64,000 bases of DNA from Streptococcus varani. GTDB taxonomy: Bacteria > Bacillota > Bacilli > Lactobacillales > Streptococcaceae. Of this stretch, positions 34,455-43,768 are shown piece by piece. Position 1 is the stretch's first letter. Every line of letters begins with the position of its first letter. Under the pieces are notes generated by a model. That model was not told the origin of the DNA. It did not search any database and saw nothing but the letters and a program-made list of their open reading frames with translations. The stretch spans positions 371,359 to 435,358 of the forward strand of contig NZ_CTEN01000004.1 of NCBI RefSeq assembly GCF_001375655.1, given 5' to 3'. The position numbers were made by a program, and so were the translations under genes.

Positions 34455-35195
34455 TTACTTCTCACACACAAAGAACCATCGTTTGCTTTCTTCCCCTGGC
34501 TCTTTATCTTCAAAATCGGAATAGACTTTGAAGTTTTTGAAGCCGGCTTGTTCCAACAAAATATCGTAGGTCAGGATTTCGTAAGTGCGTTCTTCGTGAA
34601 CTTCATCATATCGAGTGAAGCGTCCATCTTCATCTTGAATAAAAAAGGTTAGTTCGTGGACAATGGAGTGAGGCGCTTCGTCCTCAAAAGAGTCCCAAAC
34701 CATGGCGAAATCTTCCGCATTTTCATGGTGCGAGTAGCCCGGAAAAACTTCATCAATCTGATAAGTCGAGTGGGCATCAAAGATGAAAACGCCGCCCTCA
34801 TTGAGGTGGTCATAGACCTGTTTGAAAACATCTCCTACTTCGACCTCATCCTGCATGTAACAGATAGAATCGGAATAACAGGTCACATAATCAAAAGTCC
34901 CGATTGATGACAAATCCAGCATATTTCCTTGAACAAAGGGAATAGACAGATTGGCTGACTTGGCCCGTTTGGTTGCTATATCCAGCATATCTTGACTCAA
35001 ATCAAGGCCTGTCACATCAAAGCCAGCCTGCTTAAATCGGATAGACTGAATACCCGTACCACAGGCCAGCTCCAAGAGTTTGGCATCTTTCTTTTTGGGC
35101 AAATGGTGAAGGGAAAAATCCGTCCACTTATCATAGAGCAAGTCATCCATGATGGCATCATAAACCGATGCAAATTTCTCATAGTTTTTAATCAT
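34455..35195 (-). CDS. Class I SAM-dependent methyltransferase
   Basis: 246 residues. SAM-binding motif I LLELACGTGIQSIRF (about 39-53), motif II VTGLDLSQDML, and YVTCYSDSICY as post-II region. It belongs to the small-molecule/tRNA-type Methyltransf_25/11 group. Its position next to rsfS, in a row of ribosome and tRNA maintenance genes, suggests a translation-related substrate; this is inference. Confidence 0.85.
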   Translation of the reverse strand: MIKNYEKFASVYDAIMDDLLYDKWTDFSLHHLPKKKDAKLLELACGTGIQSIRFKQAGFDVTGLDLSQDMLDIATKRAKSANLSIPFVQGNMLDLSSIGTFDYVTCYSDSICYMQDEVEVGDVFKQVYDHLNEGGVFIFDAHSTYQIDEVFPGYSHHENAEDFAMVWDSFEDEAPHSIVHELTFFIQDEDGRFTRYDEVHEERTYEILTYDILLEQAGFKNFKVYSDFEDKEPGEESKRWFFVCEK

Positions 35196-35238
35196 TTTTT
35201 CTGTCTCTCATAAAGAAAACAGTCTCACGACTGTCTGT

Positions 35239-35592
35239 TTAGGCTAGGTAAGCAGAAACATCCACAAGCGGCGCTTCGTGCCAGAGTTTTTCTAGGTTGT
35301 AATGGTGGCGTTCTTCTTCAGAAAAGGCGTGGACGATGACACCACCTAAGTCAATCAAGATCCAGCCACTATTGGCATCACCTTCCAAATGAGCCACTCT
35401 TTGTCCGCTTTCTGCTACTTTTTCACGGATGCTATCAGCGATGGCATCCAACTGACGGACATTTCCTGCATTCAAAATAACAAAGTAGTCTGTCAGGCTA
35501 GTCAGACCAGCCAAATCAAGGACGACAATATCCTCCGCACGTTTATCATCAGCAGCCTTTACGGCTAATTCTACTAATTCAAGTTCTTTCAT
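35239..35592 (-). CDS. rsfS: Ribosomal silencing factor RsfS
   Basis: 117 residues, full family length. Typical DUF143/RsfS text: [73 protein letters not shown]. It binds ribosomal protein uL14 and blocks subunit joining in starvation. It follows yqeK in the operon. Confidence 0.95.
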   Translation of the reverse strand: MKELELVELAVKAADDKRAEDIVVLDLAGLTSLTDYFVILNAGNVRQLDAIADSIREKVAESGQRVAHLEGDANSGWILIDLGGVIVHAFSEEERHHYNLEKLWHEAPLVDVSAYLA

Positions 35593-35653
35593 TTTATCCT
35601 CTTCATCTTCTTTCTAATGTTTCCACTTGGGATTGGTTTCTAACAAGCTATCT

Positions 35654-36244
35654 CTAGTTTTTCAAATACCCCACATAAGCATTATAAGTTTCAATGGTCT
35701 GTGGGTAGATGGGAATAGCTTTCTTGGCCAAGTGAGCTACGGTTTGGGCAGTTTCAAAGGCTACTGCCTTGTCTAGCGATTCTTTGGCTATACTTCTTGC
35801 TTTGTCAACACCGGGAAAATCTCGACCAGGCTCGATATAATCAGCCACGTAGAGAACTTCATCCAACACGGTCATGTCTGCACTTCCTACGGTGTGGCGT
35901 TGAATGGCCTGCAAAATTTCTTGGTCCTGGAGTCCGAACTCTGACGAAATCAGGTAGGCACCAACCACCCCATGCCAGATGTTGTTGCCCCATTTTTTTA
36001 GATCTGGGTCTAGCTTTTCTTGGTCAATGAGTCTTAGAAAGACTGCATCCTCTACTTCTTTGGCAACATCGTGCAGGAGAGCAGCTAGGCTAGCCTTGGT
36101 GGCGTCGCAGTCATAGCGCTCAGCTAGTTCCAGTGCGGCTCGCTCCACTCGCAAGACGTGGCGGAATCGTTTTTCAGACATGGAAGACGCCACTTTTTCC
36201 AAGAGTTCTTCACGAGAAAAGTCTAGGTAGTCGCGGTAGTTCAT
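35654..36244 (-). CDS. yqeK: HD-domain hydrolase YqeK (diadenosine tetraphosphatase)
   Basis: 196 residues. HD metal motifs: H29-type [33 protein letters not shown], and IQRHTVG. YqeK-type enzymes cleave Ap4A symmetrically. The start overlaps the nadD stop codon by 4 nt (ATGA), so the two are coupled. Confidence 0.92.
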   Translation of the reverse strand: MNYRDYLDFSREELLEKVASSMSEKRFRHVLRVERAALELAERYDCDATKASLAALLHDVAKEVEDAVFLRLIDQEKLDPDLKKWGNNIWHGVVGAYLISSEFGLQDQEILQAIQRHTVGSADMTVLDEVLYVADYIEPGRDFPGVDKARSIAKESLDKAVAFETAQTVAHLAKKAIPIYPQTIETYNAYVGYLKN

Positions 36245-36873
36245 AGGTAGAGTCCTTTTTCCTCGATGTAGTCTAGGACCTCGTGGGGGAGGAGGAAGTT
36301 TGGCGTGCGACCTTGTTTGATGAAGTCGCGAACCATGCTGGAGGAGATATCCATGAGAGGGACATCCACCCAGATGATAGGGTAAGAAGTTCCTGCCTTG
36401 TAGCGTGGTCGTTGCACGCCGACAAACTGGACCATCTGCACCAACTCATCAATCTTGTACCACTTTGGCAGGTAATCGACCATGTCGGCCCCGATGATGA
36501 AGAAGTAATCCGTATCTGGATTTTTCTCAATCAAAAGCTTCATAGTATCATAGGTATAACTGATGCCACGGCGTTCCAACTCGATGGTCTCAATGCCTAG
36601 TCCATCAATGCCTGCGATGGCCATCTTGAGCATATTGAGGCGGTGAAATTCATCGATGGTTTCCTTCTTATCCACATGTGGCGGTAGGAATTCGGGCATC
36701 AGTAAGACTTCATCCAAATTAAGCTGTTGGCGAACCTGATCCGCCACAATCAGATGGGCATTGTGAACAGGATTGAAATTTCCACCTAAAATCCCAACCT
36801 GCTTGCGATCCGTTTTTTCTGCTAAGGGTTCTAATTCCACCTTGGTAAAGGGGGTTAAGAGTTCAATGGCCAT
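36241..36873 (-). CDS. nadD: Nicotinate-nucleotide adenylyltransferase NadD
   Basis: 210 residues from the ATG at 36873 behind [27 protein letters not shown] (GxxxPxHxGH-type nucleotidyltransferase loop) and [11 protein letters not shown] (ISSTxxR) are present. It converts nicotinate mononucleotide to deamido-NAD and is essential in NAD synthesis. In relatives it directly follows yhbY. Here an IS and three plus-strand genes separate them, so nadD must use its own promoter: TATAAT-like TATAAT/TATGC sequence at about 36898-36908. Confidence 0.94.
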   Translation of the reverse strand: MAIELLTPFTKVELEPLAEKTDRKQVGILGGNFNPVHNAHLIVADQVRQQLNLDEVLLMPEFLPPHVDKKETIDEFHRLNMLKMAIAGIDGLGIETIELERRGISYTYDTMKLLIEKNPDTDYFFIIGADMVDYLPKWYKIDELVQMVQFVGVQRPRYKAGTSYPIIWVDVPLMDISSSMVRDFIKQGRTPNFLLPHEVLDYIEEKGLYL

Positions 36874-36940
36874 AGGCTTCTCCTCGTATAATGTCAAACT
36901 TCATTATAGCATAAATAGAGGGAAAGAGAAAGACTTCCCA

Positions 36941-36949
36941 AAGAAGTTC
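36941..36949. repeat. Left 9-bp target-site duplication of the ISAs1-family element
   Basis: AAGAAGTTC, repeated exactly at 38263-38271. Confidence 0.88.
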
Positions 36950-38262
36950 CACGCCGTACGCATGAAAAGTTTCCCTTAGCCTTTTTGTGCCTAGAAACGA
37001 TTTTTAAAAGGTAGAAAGTTCGTTTGATCATTAATTGGTCCCTACTTTCCAAATAACTGTGGTAAATAATCATTCAAATGGACAGAAATATAGCGTTGTT
37101 TTCTACGATAACTCAGGTCCTTCTTAGGAAATTGAATAACCTTCAAGAAATAAAGACACAATTTTCGAATGGCGTTTAGATTGAAGGCTGCTCGCTTGTC
37201 TAAGGTCTGGTTGTGGTCTTCTCGGTAAACAACATCTAGTAACCAGTGCATGCTTTCTACTGACCAATGTCCTCTTACACAAGAGGCAAATGTTTCAACA
37301 TCCTTTTTAAAACTGATAATAAAGTAACGAACTTCCTCTGTCAGCACACCATCCCTGTCAATAGTATTCTTAGTCATACCAATACCACTCAGTTTCTGCC
37401 AATGAGGATGCCTGTCTGACAACCATTTGACATCGTAAGAGACCCAGTATTCTCGAATTTCAATTTGACTCCGAGCTTTCTCCACCGTTTGGTAGTGTTG
37501 CCTCTTCTTCATCAGTCTTTCAAGCAATTGGACATCACTAAAATAGAGGGAGATGTCCTCAAATAAAGTCCCCTGATTCCCTTTGACCGCAAGGCAGTAG
37601 TTCCCCTTACCTTTGATAATCTCATCTACAATTTCTGTCTGAGTCCCCATAGCATCAATCGTGACAATCCCTTTTCGAATATCAATCATCCTTAGAAGGC
37701 GGGGAATCGCTGTGATTTCATTACTCTTTTCATCAACGCAAACCTGCCCTATACTAATCTGATGAGAGCCATCATAAGCCGTTACGATGTGATTAGGCTG
37801 TTGGTGCTTATTGCCGTTTCCTCGCATGGTTTTACCATCAATAGCTATTAATCACTCTACGGATAAACAATCGGCAGATTGTTCAAACTCAACTTTTAGG
37901 TCGCTCAAAAATTGTGGATTAACCATACTCATAACTCGCTCTAGGGTGTCATGAGATGGACAGCCAACACTTAAATCCACATAGTCTCCTAAAAGTCCCT
38001 CATTCATTTCAATAAAATCTTCCATCTCCTTCCAGCTTTCAATACCAGCCAGTTGGCAGACGAAGACTAGAAATAGGATAGTGGATAAGGGGTAACGAAT
38101 TTTCCAGCACTGACGTCCATCTAATTCATCACTATGCGCATCAATAGAAACAATAAAATCAATCATACTAGTCACCTCTATATCTAGTGTACTACTTTGA
38201 TTGATTTTGTCATTATGTTTTTCGATTTCTGAAAACGAAATTTTCTTCATGCGTTTGGCGTG
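36950..38262 (-). mobile_element. ISAs1-family insertion sequence, 1313 bp
   Basis: Terminal inverted repeats CACGCC-GT-ACGCATGAA and CACGCC-AA-ACGCATGAA (15 of 17 identical), flanked by the 9-bp direct repeat AAGAAGTTC. It carries one transposase gene with a premature stop. The intact left repeat supplies the uninterrupted version of the site occupied by the group II intron at 12562-14804. It was inserted upstream of nadD. Confidence 0.9.
37042..38250 (-). pseudogene. ISAs1-family (H-repeat type) DDE transposase with one internal TGA
   Basis: 403 codons from MKKISFSEIEKHND to QLFGK. The frame is unbroken except for a TGA at 37854-37852 between CLSVE and LIAIDGKTMRG, probably a CGA-to-TGA change. 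The N-terminal DDE_Tnp_1-associated domain (DGRQCWKIRYPLSTILFLVF) precedes the stop. The catalytic Asp (AIDGKTMRG), second Asp (VTIDAMGTQ) and Glu (WSVESMHWLLDVVYREDH) follow it. The 3' part also has an in-frame ATG at 37827 but lacks the N-terminal domain. Confidence 0.88.
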
Positions 38263-38271
38263 AAGAAGTTC
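38263..38271. repeat. Right 9-bp target-site duplication of the ISAs1-family element
   Basis: AAGAAGTTC, matching 36941-36949. Confidence 0.88.
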
Positions 38272-38415
38272 GATTTGTTAAAAAAACGAGCGAGGAAAAT
38301 AAGTTTCTATTATTTTTCGATAAATTTTTATCGATTTTTGATAGTTTTTTATTGATTATCAATAAATAATATGTTATCTTACTCTTAAGAATTTTAAAAA
38401 TTAATGGAGATCCTT

Positions 38416-38892
38416 ATGACAAAGAATCAAAACACAACAAGAGAAGATATAAGCATTAAATTAACAAAGATTAGCCTGATTATCCTATTTCTAACTTCCA
38501 TGGCTCTTATGGGTATTGGTTCTTGGATTGTTACACAAGTCGTTGAATTCCCTTCTCCATTCTTTGAAGGAACTCTTCGCTTTGGGATTTTGCTAGGAAG
38601 CGGTTATCTACTTGGCTGTCTGGCACTAGCATGCATCATCCATCTCTACCAGCTTCTCACTCGTATCGGAGAAGGTCAGGTCTTCATCGCTCAAAACGTG
38701 CAATACCTCCGCTATCTGGGCTGGGAAGTGGGACTTGTCGCTTTGATTTCTCTTTTTCTTGGTTTAACGGCCTACCTTCCCATGCTGCTGATTGCTGTTT
38801 CTTGCAGTCTCTTGACCTTGATTATCCGTGTCATTCGCAATGCTTTTGGCAAAGCTATTGAATTGCAAGAGCAAGTCGACTACACCATTTAA
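38416..38892 (+). CDS. DUF2975-type membrane protein
   Basis: 158 residues from the ATG at 38416, with GGAG 6 nt upstream (an ATG 4 codons earlier has none). Four transmembrane helices with LTRIGEGQVFIAQNVQYLRYLGW between helices 2 and 3, the DUF2975 pattern. It is followed 10 bp later by a small YozG-type HTH gene, the usual partner of this family. The function is unknown. Confidence 0.78.
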   Translation: MTKNQNTTREDISIKLTKISLIILFLTSMALMGIGSWIVTQVVEFPSPFFEGTLRFGILLGSGYLLGCLALACIIHLYQLLTRIGEGQVFIAQNVQYLRYLGWEVGLVALISLFLGLTAYLPMLLIAVSCSLLTLIIRVIRNAFGKAIELQEQVDYTI

Positions 38893-38902
38893 GGAGGGGT
38901 AT

Positions 38903-39121
38903 ATGATTCAAATAAATTTAGACCTTGTCATGGCCCAAAAACGCATCAGTGCCGGCCGTCTAGCAGAATTAATTGATTTAACACCTGCCAATCTTTCTAT
39001 CCTAAAAAATAATAAGGCTAAAGCTATCCGTTTTTCGACCCTCAACGCTCTTTGTCGTGAATTGGGTTGCCAACCAGGAGATATCCTAGAATACATTCCA
39101 GATGAAAGTGAGAAAGAATAA
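38903..39121 (+). CDS. YozG-type small helix-turn-helix regulator
   Basis: 72 residues from the ATG at 38903 behind AAGGAGGGGT. It is a single Cro/C1 HTH: INLDLVMAQKRISAGRLAELIDLTPANLSILKNNKAKAIRFSTLNALCRELGCQPGDILEYI. It probably regulates its own operon (DUF2975 gene, itself and the following membrane protein). Confidence 0.88.
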   Translation: MIQINLDLVMAQKRISAGRLAELIDLTPANLSILKNNKAKAIRFSTLNALCRELGCQPGDILEYIPDESEKE

Positions 39122-39122
39122 T

Positions 39123-40535
39123 ATGGAAATGACATCACAAGATAACCAAGAATCTCCCCTGTCACTTGATTTTCTACCTGAAAATTCAAGTGTCTTTAGT
39201 AACTTAAAAAGCTCTCAATTGCACTGCTTTAAACTCTCCACTATCCTCTTTTTCATTACTGCTTATTTTTATGTCCTTGCATTTTTTGATGGACAAACAG
39301 TCTATTTTTTCCCGGTAGCTCTCAGTCTCTTAGCGCTTCCAGAATTTTTAGCTCAAAAACTACAGTCACCTTTTAAAGAATTGGAAAAAACTGGTGGCAA
39401 TCGATTAGAATCACGTATCTTTCTGGGTCTGACTTTATCTCAATCTTTGGCATTAAGTATCTGGGGTTTCCATCTTCAGTTAGAATTTTTCCAATTTCTA
39501 GTCCTACATCTTTCCTTTGGTTTTTATATCCTATCTCGTACGGGTTGGCTTAGCCAAGGTAGACTAGGTATCTTAATTTGGTTTGATGGCATCAGCGCCT
39601 TCTTCATTCTTCCTTTTAGACACTTTCTTTCAGGACTTCAAGTTTTATTTCAAAAAGATTCTTCAAAAAATCAGGAGAAGCAAAATTTAACTAACTCAAG
39701 AAAGACTAAACATCTCCTTTTTATTTCCATTTCTCTAGCGACAGCTGGTCTTTTGGTCCTCTTTGTTTGGTCACAATTGAGGCAAGTTTCAGAAAAATTT
39801 GCCTCTTTAACTTCTAGTTTCGGAGTCTTTCTACAAAACCTTTCTACTTATTTTTATAGCACTATCAACTTGGAACAAATCTATATTTATTCCATACTCG
39901 CTATCCCGATTAGCCTTTATCTATATGGACTGGTGATTGGGAGCCTCTTAGCAAAAAAATCTCACTCTTTCACTTACCAGCTTTTCCAAAAGAAAATCCA
40001 GCCATTTCGAGTCTTCCCAAGTTACACAGTCTATATCATCATCGGTAGCCTCTGTATTATCTATACTCTTTTTTTCCTGACAGGTTTGTCTGAACTGAAC
40101 ACTCTTGTCTCTAGTGGAACAGCTGTTAGTCGTATTTCAGCACAAGATGCTTCCAATGTTGCGGTTTCAGGATTTTGGCAGCTGGTTCAGGTATCCCTTC
40201 TCAACTTTGCTGTCCTAGGAGCTTTCTACTTGCTTTCTAAAGAAGCACCGTGGAACCAAAAAGGAACGCGCTTAGTAACGACTCTCCTCTTCATCTTTGC
40301 TAGTCTCCTCGCTCTCCTTGCTGCTTGGAAACTCTTTGGCATTTATATTTTTCTTTACGGACCAACGCCGCTGCGCTTGCTATCAGCTTGGTTTATTCTC
40401 GTACTGCTGGTCTGGTGCTTGCTGACTCTAATCCGTCTCTACAAACCCATTCAAGCCATCCGCATCGGTGTCTTTTACGCCCTGATAAGCTTTACAATCC
40501 TTTCTTACCTCTATCCTCTTCTCATCAGTAAATAA
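39123..40535 (+). CDS. Polytopic membrane protein (DUF4153/DUF4173-like)
   Basis: 470 residues with about 11-12 hydrophobic helices, starting 1 bp after the HTH stop codon, so probably coupled. The C-terminal signature YGPTPLRLLSAWFILVLLVW with an adjoining helix pattern is that of DUF4153/DUF4173 proteins. There is an extended charged loop at about residues 185-200. No enzymatic motif. Function unknown; the three plus-strand genes form one operon. Confidence 0.75.
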   Translation: MEMTSQDNQESPLSLDFLPENSSVFSNLKSSQLHCFKLSTILFFITAYFYVLAFFDGQTVYFFPVALSLLALPEFLAQKLQSPFKELEKTGGNRLESRIFLGLTLSQSLALSIWGFHLQLEFFQFLVLHLSFGFYILSRTGWLSQGRLGILIWFDGISAFFILPFRHFLSGLQVLFQKDSSKNQEKQNLTNSRKTKHLLFISISLATAGLLVLFVWSQLRQVSEKFASLTSSFGVFLQNLSTYFYSTINLEQIYIYSILAIPISLYLYGLVIGSLLAKKSHSFTYQLFQKKIQPFRVFPSYTVYIIIGSLCIIYTLFFLTGLSELNTLVSSGTAVSRISAQDASNVAVSGFWQLVQVSLLNFAVLGAFYLLSKEAPWNQKGTRLVTTLLFIFASLLALLAAWKLFGIYIFLYGPTPLRLLSAWFILVLLVWCLLTLIRLYKPIQAIRIGVFYALISFTILSYLYPLLISK

Positions 40536-40563
40536 AAAATAGTCCTCAAAAGACTATTTTTTA
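40534..40563. terminator. Bidirectional terminator between the DUF4153 gene and yhbY
   Basis: AAAAAATAGTC-ctcaaaa-GACTATTTTTT, with A and T runs on both sides, between convergent genes. Confidence 0.85.
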
Positions 40564-40570
40564 TTTGTTT

Positions 40571-40879
40571 CTATATTGCTTTGACTTTGACAGATAATTT
40601 ACGGTTTTCTTTTTTGGCAGAAACTTTGTAGAGAATGAGGATACGACCGATTTTTTGGACCGTATCCACACCGATTTCTTCTTCCAAGATTTCAGCAACT
40701 TCATGGATGTCTTCATCTGTATTTTGCAAGAGAGTGACCTTGATGAGCTCACGCGCATCCAAGGCCTGGCGAACAGATGTTTTGATTTGGTCATTGAGAC
40801 CGTTTTTTCCAATTTGAATGATTGGCTTGAGTGAATGAGCCTGGCTATTCAAAAAAGCACGTTGTTTTGATGTTAGCAT
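40571..40879 (-). CDS. yhbY: CRM-domain RNA-binding protein YhbY
   Basis: 102 residues. MLTSKQRAFLNSQAHSLKPIIQIGKNGLNDQIKTSVRQAL with the conserved GKNG/GxxG loop is a CRM domain associated with assembly of the large ribosomal subunit. Normally between yqeH and nadD; here separated from both by insertions. Confidence 0.93.
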   Translation of the reverse strand: MLTSKQRAFLNSQAHSLKPIIQIGKNGLNDQIKTSVRQALDARELIKVTLLQNTDEDIHEVAEILEEEIGVDTVQKIGRILILYKVSAKKENRKLSVKVKAI

Positions 40880-41314
40880 AGTTTATTGTACAAAGGGCGT
40901 CAAGGATAAAGTGAAAAAAGAGACTGACAGAAAATCCTGATTTTCTAGGAAGCCTGTTTTTTCACACTACTCTGAGCCCCTGTTCAAATCAGCATTTTAA
41001 CTGATCTGAACTTCCTTTCTTTGAAATTTAGATTGTTCGTTTTAATTGACAAGGATTTTAGTTTGCTTCTATTACGAGGCAGCGAGCCGCAGACATACCT
41101 AGTGGTAGGCAAGGCGACCCGATGATGATAAAACTGAAAAATCCAACGTTAAAAGTTATTTAAGCGATAATTTTTAGCTAGTCTAGGAAACGAAGACGCG
41201 GATAGCTTCGAAGGTTTGGGGAACCTTCGAAGCTTGTAAATAAGAACTGACGGACGTCAGTGTACAACCGAAGTTCATCTAGTCGAGCTGACAACGAATA
41301 GCTAGAAATTAGCC
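40880..41314. repeat. Intergenic repeats between yqeH and yhbY
   Basis: 435 bp without a gene, unusual inside this operon. It contains a perfect 12-bp hairpin GCTTCGAAGGTT / AACCTTCGAAGC (41205-41233), the palindrome CTGACGGACGTCAG (41247-41260), and a stretch GAGCCGCAGACATACCTAGTGGTAGGCAAGGCGA (given in two parts: GAGCCGCAGACATACC at about 41086, GGTAGGCAAGGCGA at about 41103). These resemble pieces of BOX elements. Probably nested repeat insertions. Confidence 0.5.
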
Positions 41315-42421
41315 TTAAATGATGGCTTTGCGAAGCACCACATCCACCCCCTTGGGTGCCCATGCAGCAATTTTAGCTTTTTCATTGACGCGAATCCAAC
41401 CGAGGCCCGAGAAGACTACGTCTGTCTTTTCCTTGATCATAAATTCATGTCGGACTAACTCTGGAAAATCAGCCATTTCCTTGCTGGATGGTGGTACCAA
41501 GAGACTTCCGGCATGTTTTTGGTAAAAGTCATCTGCTCCAGCTAATTTTGTTCGGTGCAGATCCAAGGTATTTTCAAAGAAAGCTGTGAAGCCTTGACGC
41601 TCTCCTTCCATGAAGTCGAAGCGTCCCAATCCAGCCAAGAAAAGGGTTTGTTCTGGGTTGAGCTGGTAAGTTTTAGGCTTGATTTCTTTCTTAGGACTGA
41701 TATACTTGAGGTTTTTAGCCGTCAGATAATGCGCCATCTGATGGCGATGAATAATCCCCGGTGTATCAAACATATAAGAGCCATCATCCAACGGAATCTC
41801 AATCTTATCCAGAGTTGTGCCAGGGAAACGGGAGGTTGTGATGACATCCTTATCACCTGTAATTTCCTGGATAATGGCATTGATAAGAGTGGATTTCCCT
41901 ACGTTGGTGACACCTACTACATAAACATTTCTACCCTTGCGATAGCTTTCAATCTTATCGATCAAGTCCTTGATGGCCTGTTTGTTTTGAGCAGACGTCA
42001 AAACCACATCGACAGGTCGTAGTCCCACTTCATGTGCTCGCTCAGTAAGCCACTGGGTGACCTTGCTATCTTTAACAGATTTTGGCAAAATATCCTTTTT
42101 ATTGCCTACCATGAGGACGTCATTCCCAGAAACAAAACGAGAGAGCCCTGGGATGACAGAGCCATTGAAATCAAAAATATCAATTACATTGACAACTAAG
42201 GCATCACTTTCCCCCACTTCATGCAAGAGTTTGATGAAATCATCATCTGAAATGTTGACATCTGAAATTTCATTGTAATGACGTAGCCTGAAACAACGCT
42301 GGCAATAAACCTGACCAGTCTCCAACCCCTTATCTAAGGCTGATTGAGGTGTATACCCGACCTCTTCTTTATCTGTAGTTTGGATAGCCGCACCACAGCC
42401 GATACAAAATAATTCTTCCAT
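41315..42421 (-). CDS. yqeH: Circularly permuted ribosome-assembly GTPase YqeH
   Basis: 368 residues. The N-terminal zinc finger has Cys6/Cys9 and Cys40/Cys43. The GTPase motifs are in permuted order: G4 VGNKKDIL, then G1 GVTNVGKSTLINAI, then G3 FDTPGI. YqeH takes part in 30S subunit assembly. The start overlaps the yqeG stop codon. Confidence 0.95.
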   Translation of the reverse strand: MEELFCIGCGAAIQTTDKEEVGYTPQSALDKGLETGQVYCQRCFRLRHYNEISDVNISDDDFIKLLHEVGESDALVVNVIDIFDFNGSVIPGLSRFVSGNDVLMVGNKKDILPKSVKDSKVTQWLTERAHEVGLRPVDVVLTSAQNKQAIKDLIDKIESYRKGRNVYVVGVTNVGKSTLINAIIQEITGDKDVITTSRFPGTTLDKIEIPLDDGSYMFDTPGIIHRHQMAHYLTAKNLKYISPKKEIKPKTYQLNPEQTLFLAGLGRFDFMEGERQGFTAFFENTLDLHRTKLAGADDFYQKHAGSLLVPPSSKEMADFPELVRHEFMIKEKTDVVFSGLGWIRVNEKAKIAAWAPKGVDVVLRKAII

Positions 42422-42948
42422 TAGATTTCCTTTTTATAGTCAATAGGTCCATATTTGGCCACTATTTTTTTCATCATACGACGTTCCCGCCAACGATTAA
42501 ATTGAGTTTCCCAAGAGTCAGACTGAATCATGGGTTTGACCAGAACAGAACGAATACCCGCACGGTGAGCCGCACGGATGTCAGTCATGAGCTGATCACC
42601 AATCATAATGACTTCATTTTTTTTGATATTAAAACGTTTCAGTGCCCGATCAATTCCTAAAGTAAATGGCTTCATAGAACGTGATTCAAAATCAATGCCA
42701 AATTTTTCAACAGCTCTTTTGACACGATCATACTTATTATTGGACACCACAACTACTCGAATGCCCGCATCCTGTAAATCATGCAACCATTGGCGCATTT
42801 CTGGTGTCCCGTCTGGATTGTTCCAGGCAATGAGGGTATTGTCCAAATCTACAAAAACCGCCTTGATTTTTTCTTTTTGCAAAGAAGCAAGGGTCACATC
42901 ATAAGCTCTTTCCACCGCAAAATCCGGCATATATTGTTCAACCGCCAC
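42421..42948 (-). CDS. yqeG: HAD-family phosphatase YqeG
   Basis: 175 residues from a GTG at 42948 (VAVEQYMPDF), chosen because GGGAG lies 6 nt upstream; an ATG 6 codons earlier has no ribosome binding site. HAD motifs: VDLDNTLIAW (nucleophile Asp), VVVSNNKYDRV, and IGDQLMTDIRAA. First gene of the yqeG-yqeH-yhbY-nadD row. Substrate unknown. Confidence 0.9.
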   Translation of the reverse strand: MAVEQYMPDFAVERAYDVTLASLQKEKIKAVFVDLDNTLIAWNNPDGTPEMRQWLHDLQDAGIRVVVVSNNKYDRVKRAVEKFGIDFESRSMKPFTLGIDRALKRFNIKKNEVIMIGDQLMTDIRAAHRAGIRSVLVKPMIQSDSWETQFNRWRERRMMKKIVAKYGPIDYKKEI

Positions 42949-42966
42949 AAATCTCTCCCAATTCAA

Positions 42967-43400
42967 TAATCAGTTTATTCTAACACAAATACCCGTAAAA
43001 TACTATTTCTATTGCTGCTAGGCTATCCTGTTTCACTTTTCCATAAAAGGCTAGGTCTAAGAGTCAAGCCTATCTTTGCTGGGGATAAATTAGTTTCAGA
43101 AATAGCTTATCTTCGTTGAAAAACAGATGGTTCATTGCATTGGATTCAACTTGCTTAAGTCCGGTCATACTTTAGTTTCTGTGCTACATCCACATTTCAT
43201 CTTCTTCAATTATTTAGATAAAGTAAATAGTTGGCACAAAAGAAAACACCCGCTTCGCTTTGAAACAGGTGCTTTCAGGAGATTTAGAAAAAGGTAATTT
43301 GAAACCTTATTAAATCAACGTTTGTGAGGGCTGTCCCCTCCAATTCACCGACCTTCTGGACAAGGTCTCTTTTTTTCAAAAAAATCAAAAAAACTTTATC
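42967..43400. other. Host/prophage border region without genes
   Basis: No coding region. It holds two terminator-like stems: ACACC...GGTGC near 43237-43275, and GACCTT-ctggac-AAGGTC-TCTTTTTTT (43350-43373, plus strand). The left attachment site of the prophage should lie about here, but its partner is outside the window so it cannot be named. Confidence 0.4.
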
Positions 43401-43407
43401 AAATCGC

Positions 43408-43436
43408 TCGACTACTATTAAAAATAATAGTATAAT
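43408..43436 (+). promoter_or_regulatory. Promoter with inverted-repeat operator
   Basis: TCGACT-like -35 (43408-43413), 17-bp spacer, TATAAT (43431-43436). The spacer holds the dyad ACTATTA-aaa-ATAATAGT. A second hairpin, AAGGTAA...TTACCTT (43446-43466), lies in the leader. The dyad over the promoter suggests repression, possibly by the HTH protein at 43769. Confidence 0.55.
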
Positions 43437-43496
43437 ATAGACATAAGGTAAGGGGAGGTTACCTTAGACAAGGAAACTAACAGAAAGGAGTAAAAA

Positions 43497-43601
43497 ATGT
43501 TTAGGTACTTAAAAAAGCCAATCAAGATAAAGAACAATAAGGTGGTCGTCAAACTTAACCTTATCATCCTAACACTTGAATGGCACTTCGAAATTGGATA
43601 G
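43497..43601 (+). CDS. Putative 34-residue basic peptide
   Basis: ATG behind GAAAGGAGTAAAAA. Encodes MFRYLKKPIKIKNNKVVVKL... ending HFEIG: basic N-terminus, hydrophobic beta-type second half. The stop codon lies inside a perfect hairpin GGATAGTGA-gaaa-TCACTATCC (43596-43617), followed by ACCCC-ttcg-GGGGT. First gene of a three-gene operon. Not recognised. Confidence 0.5.
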   Translation: MFRYLKKPIKIKNNKVVVKLNLIILTLEWHFEIG

Positions 43602-43631
43602 TGAGAAATCACTATCCACCCCTTCGGGGGT
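43596..43631 (+). other. Double stem-loop after the 34-residue ORF
   Basis: Two adjacent hairpins (9-bp stem with GAAA loop at 43596-43617, then 5-bp G:C stem at 43618-43631). Only a short T/A-rich tail follows, so it may attenuate or process the transcript. Confidence 0.5.
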
Positions 43632-43657
43632 GTACTTAAATATTATCAAAAAATGCT

Positions 43658-43759
43658 ATGAAAGTAAAATACAAAGTAAACAAACATGATTTTGACTGGA
43701 AAGCCTTCTTGGTGTGGTCATTGCTTATTGCATTGATACTCTGGTTGGTTTTCAAATAA
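43658..43759 (+). CDS. Putative 33-residue single-span membrane peptide
   Basis: ATG to TAA encoding MKVKYKVNKHDFDWKAF followed by the hydrophobic LVWSLLIALILWLVFK. A basic N-terminus plus one transmembrane helix. The ribosome binding site is weak. It ends 9 bp before the HTH gene's ATG. Unrecognised; a toxin-like or accessory phage peptide is possible but unproven. Confidence 0.5.
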   Translation: MKVKYKVNKHDFDWKAFLVWSLLIALILWLVFK

Positions 43760-43768
43760 GGAGTATCT

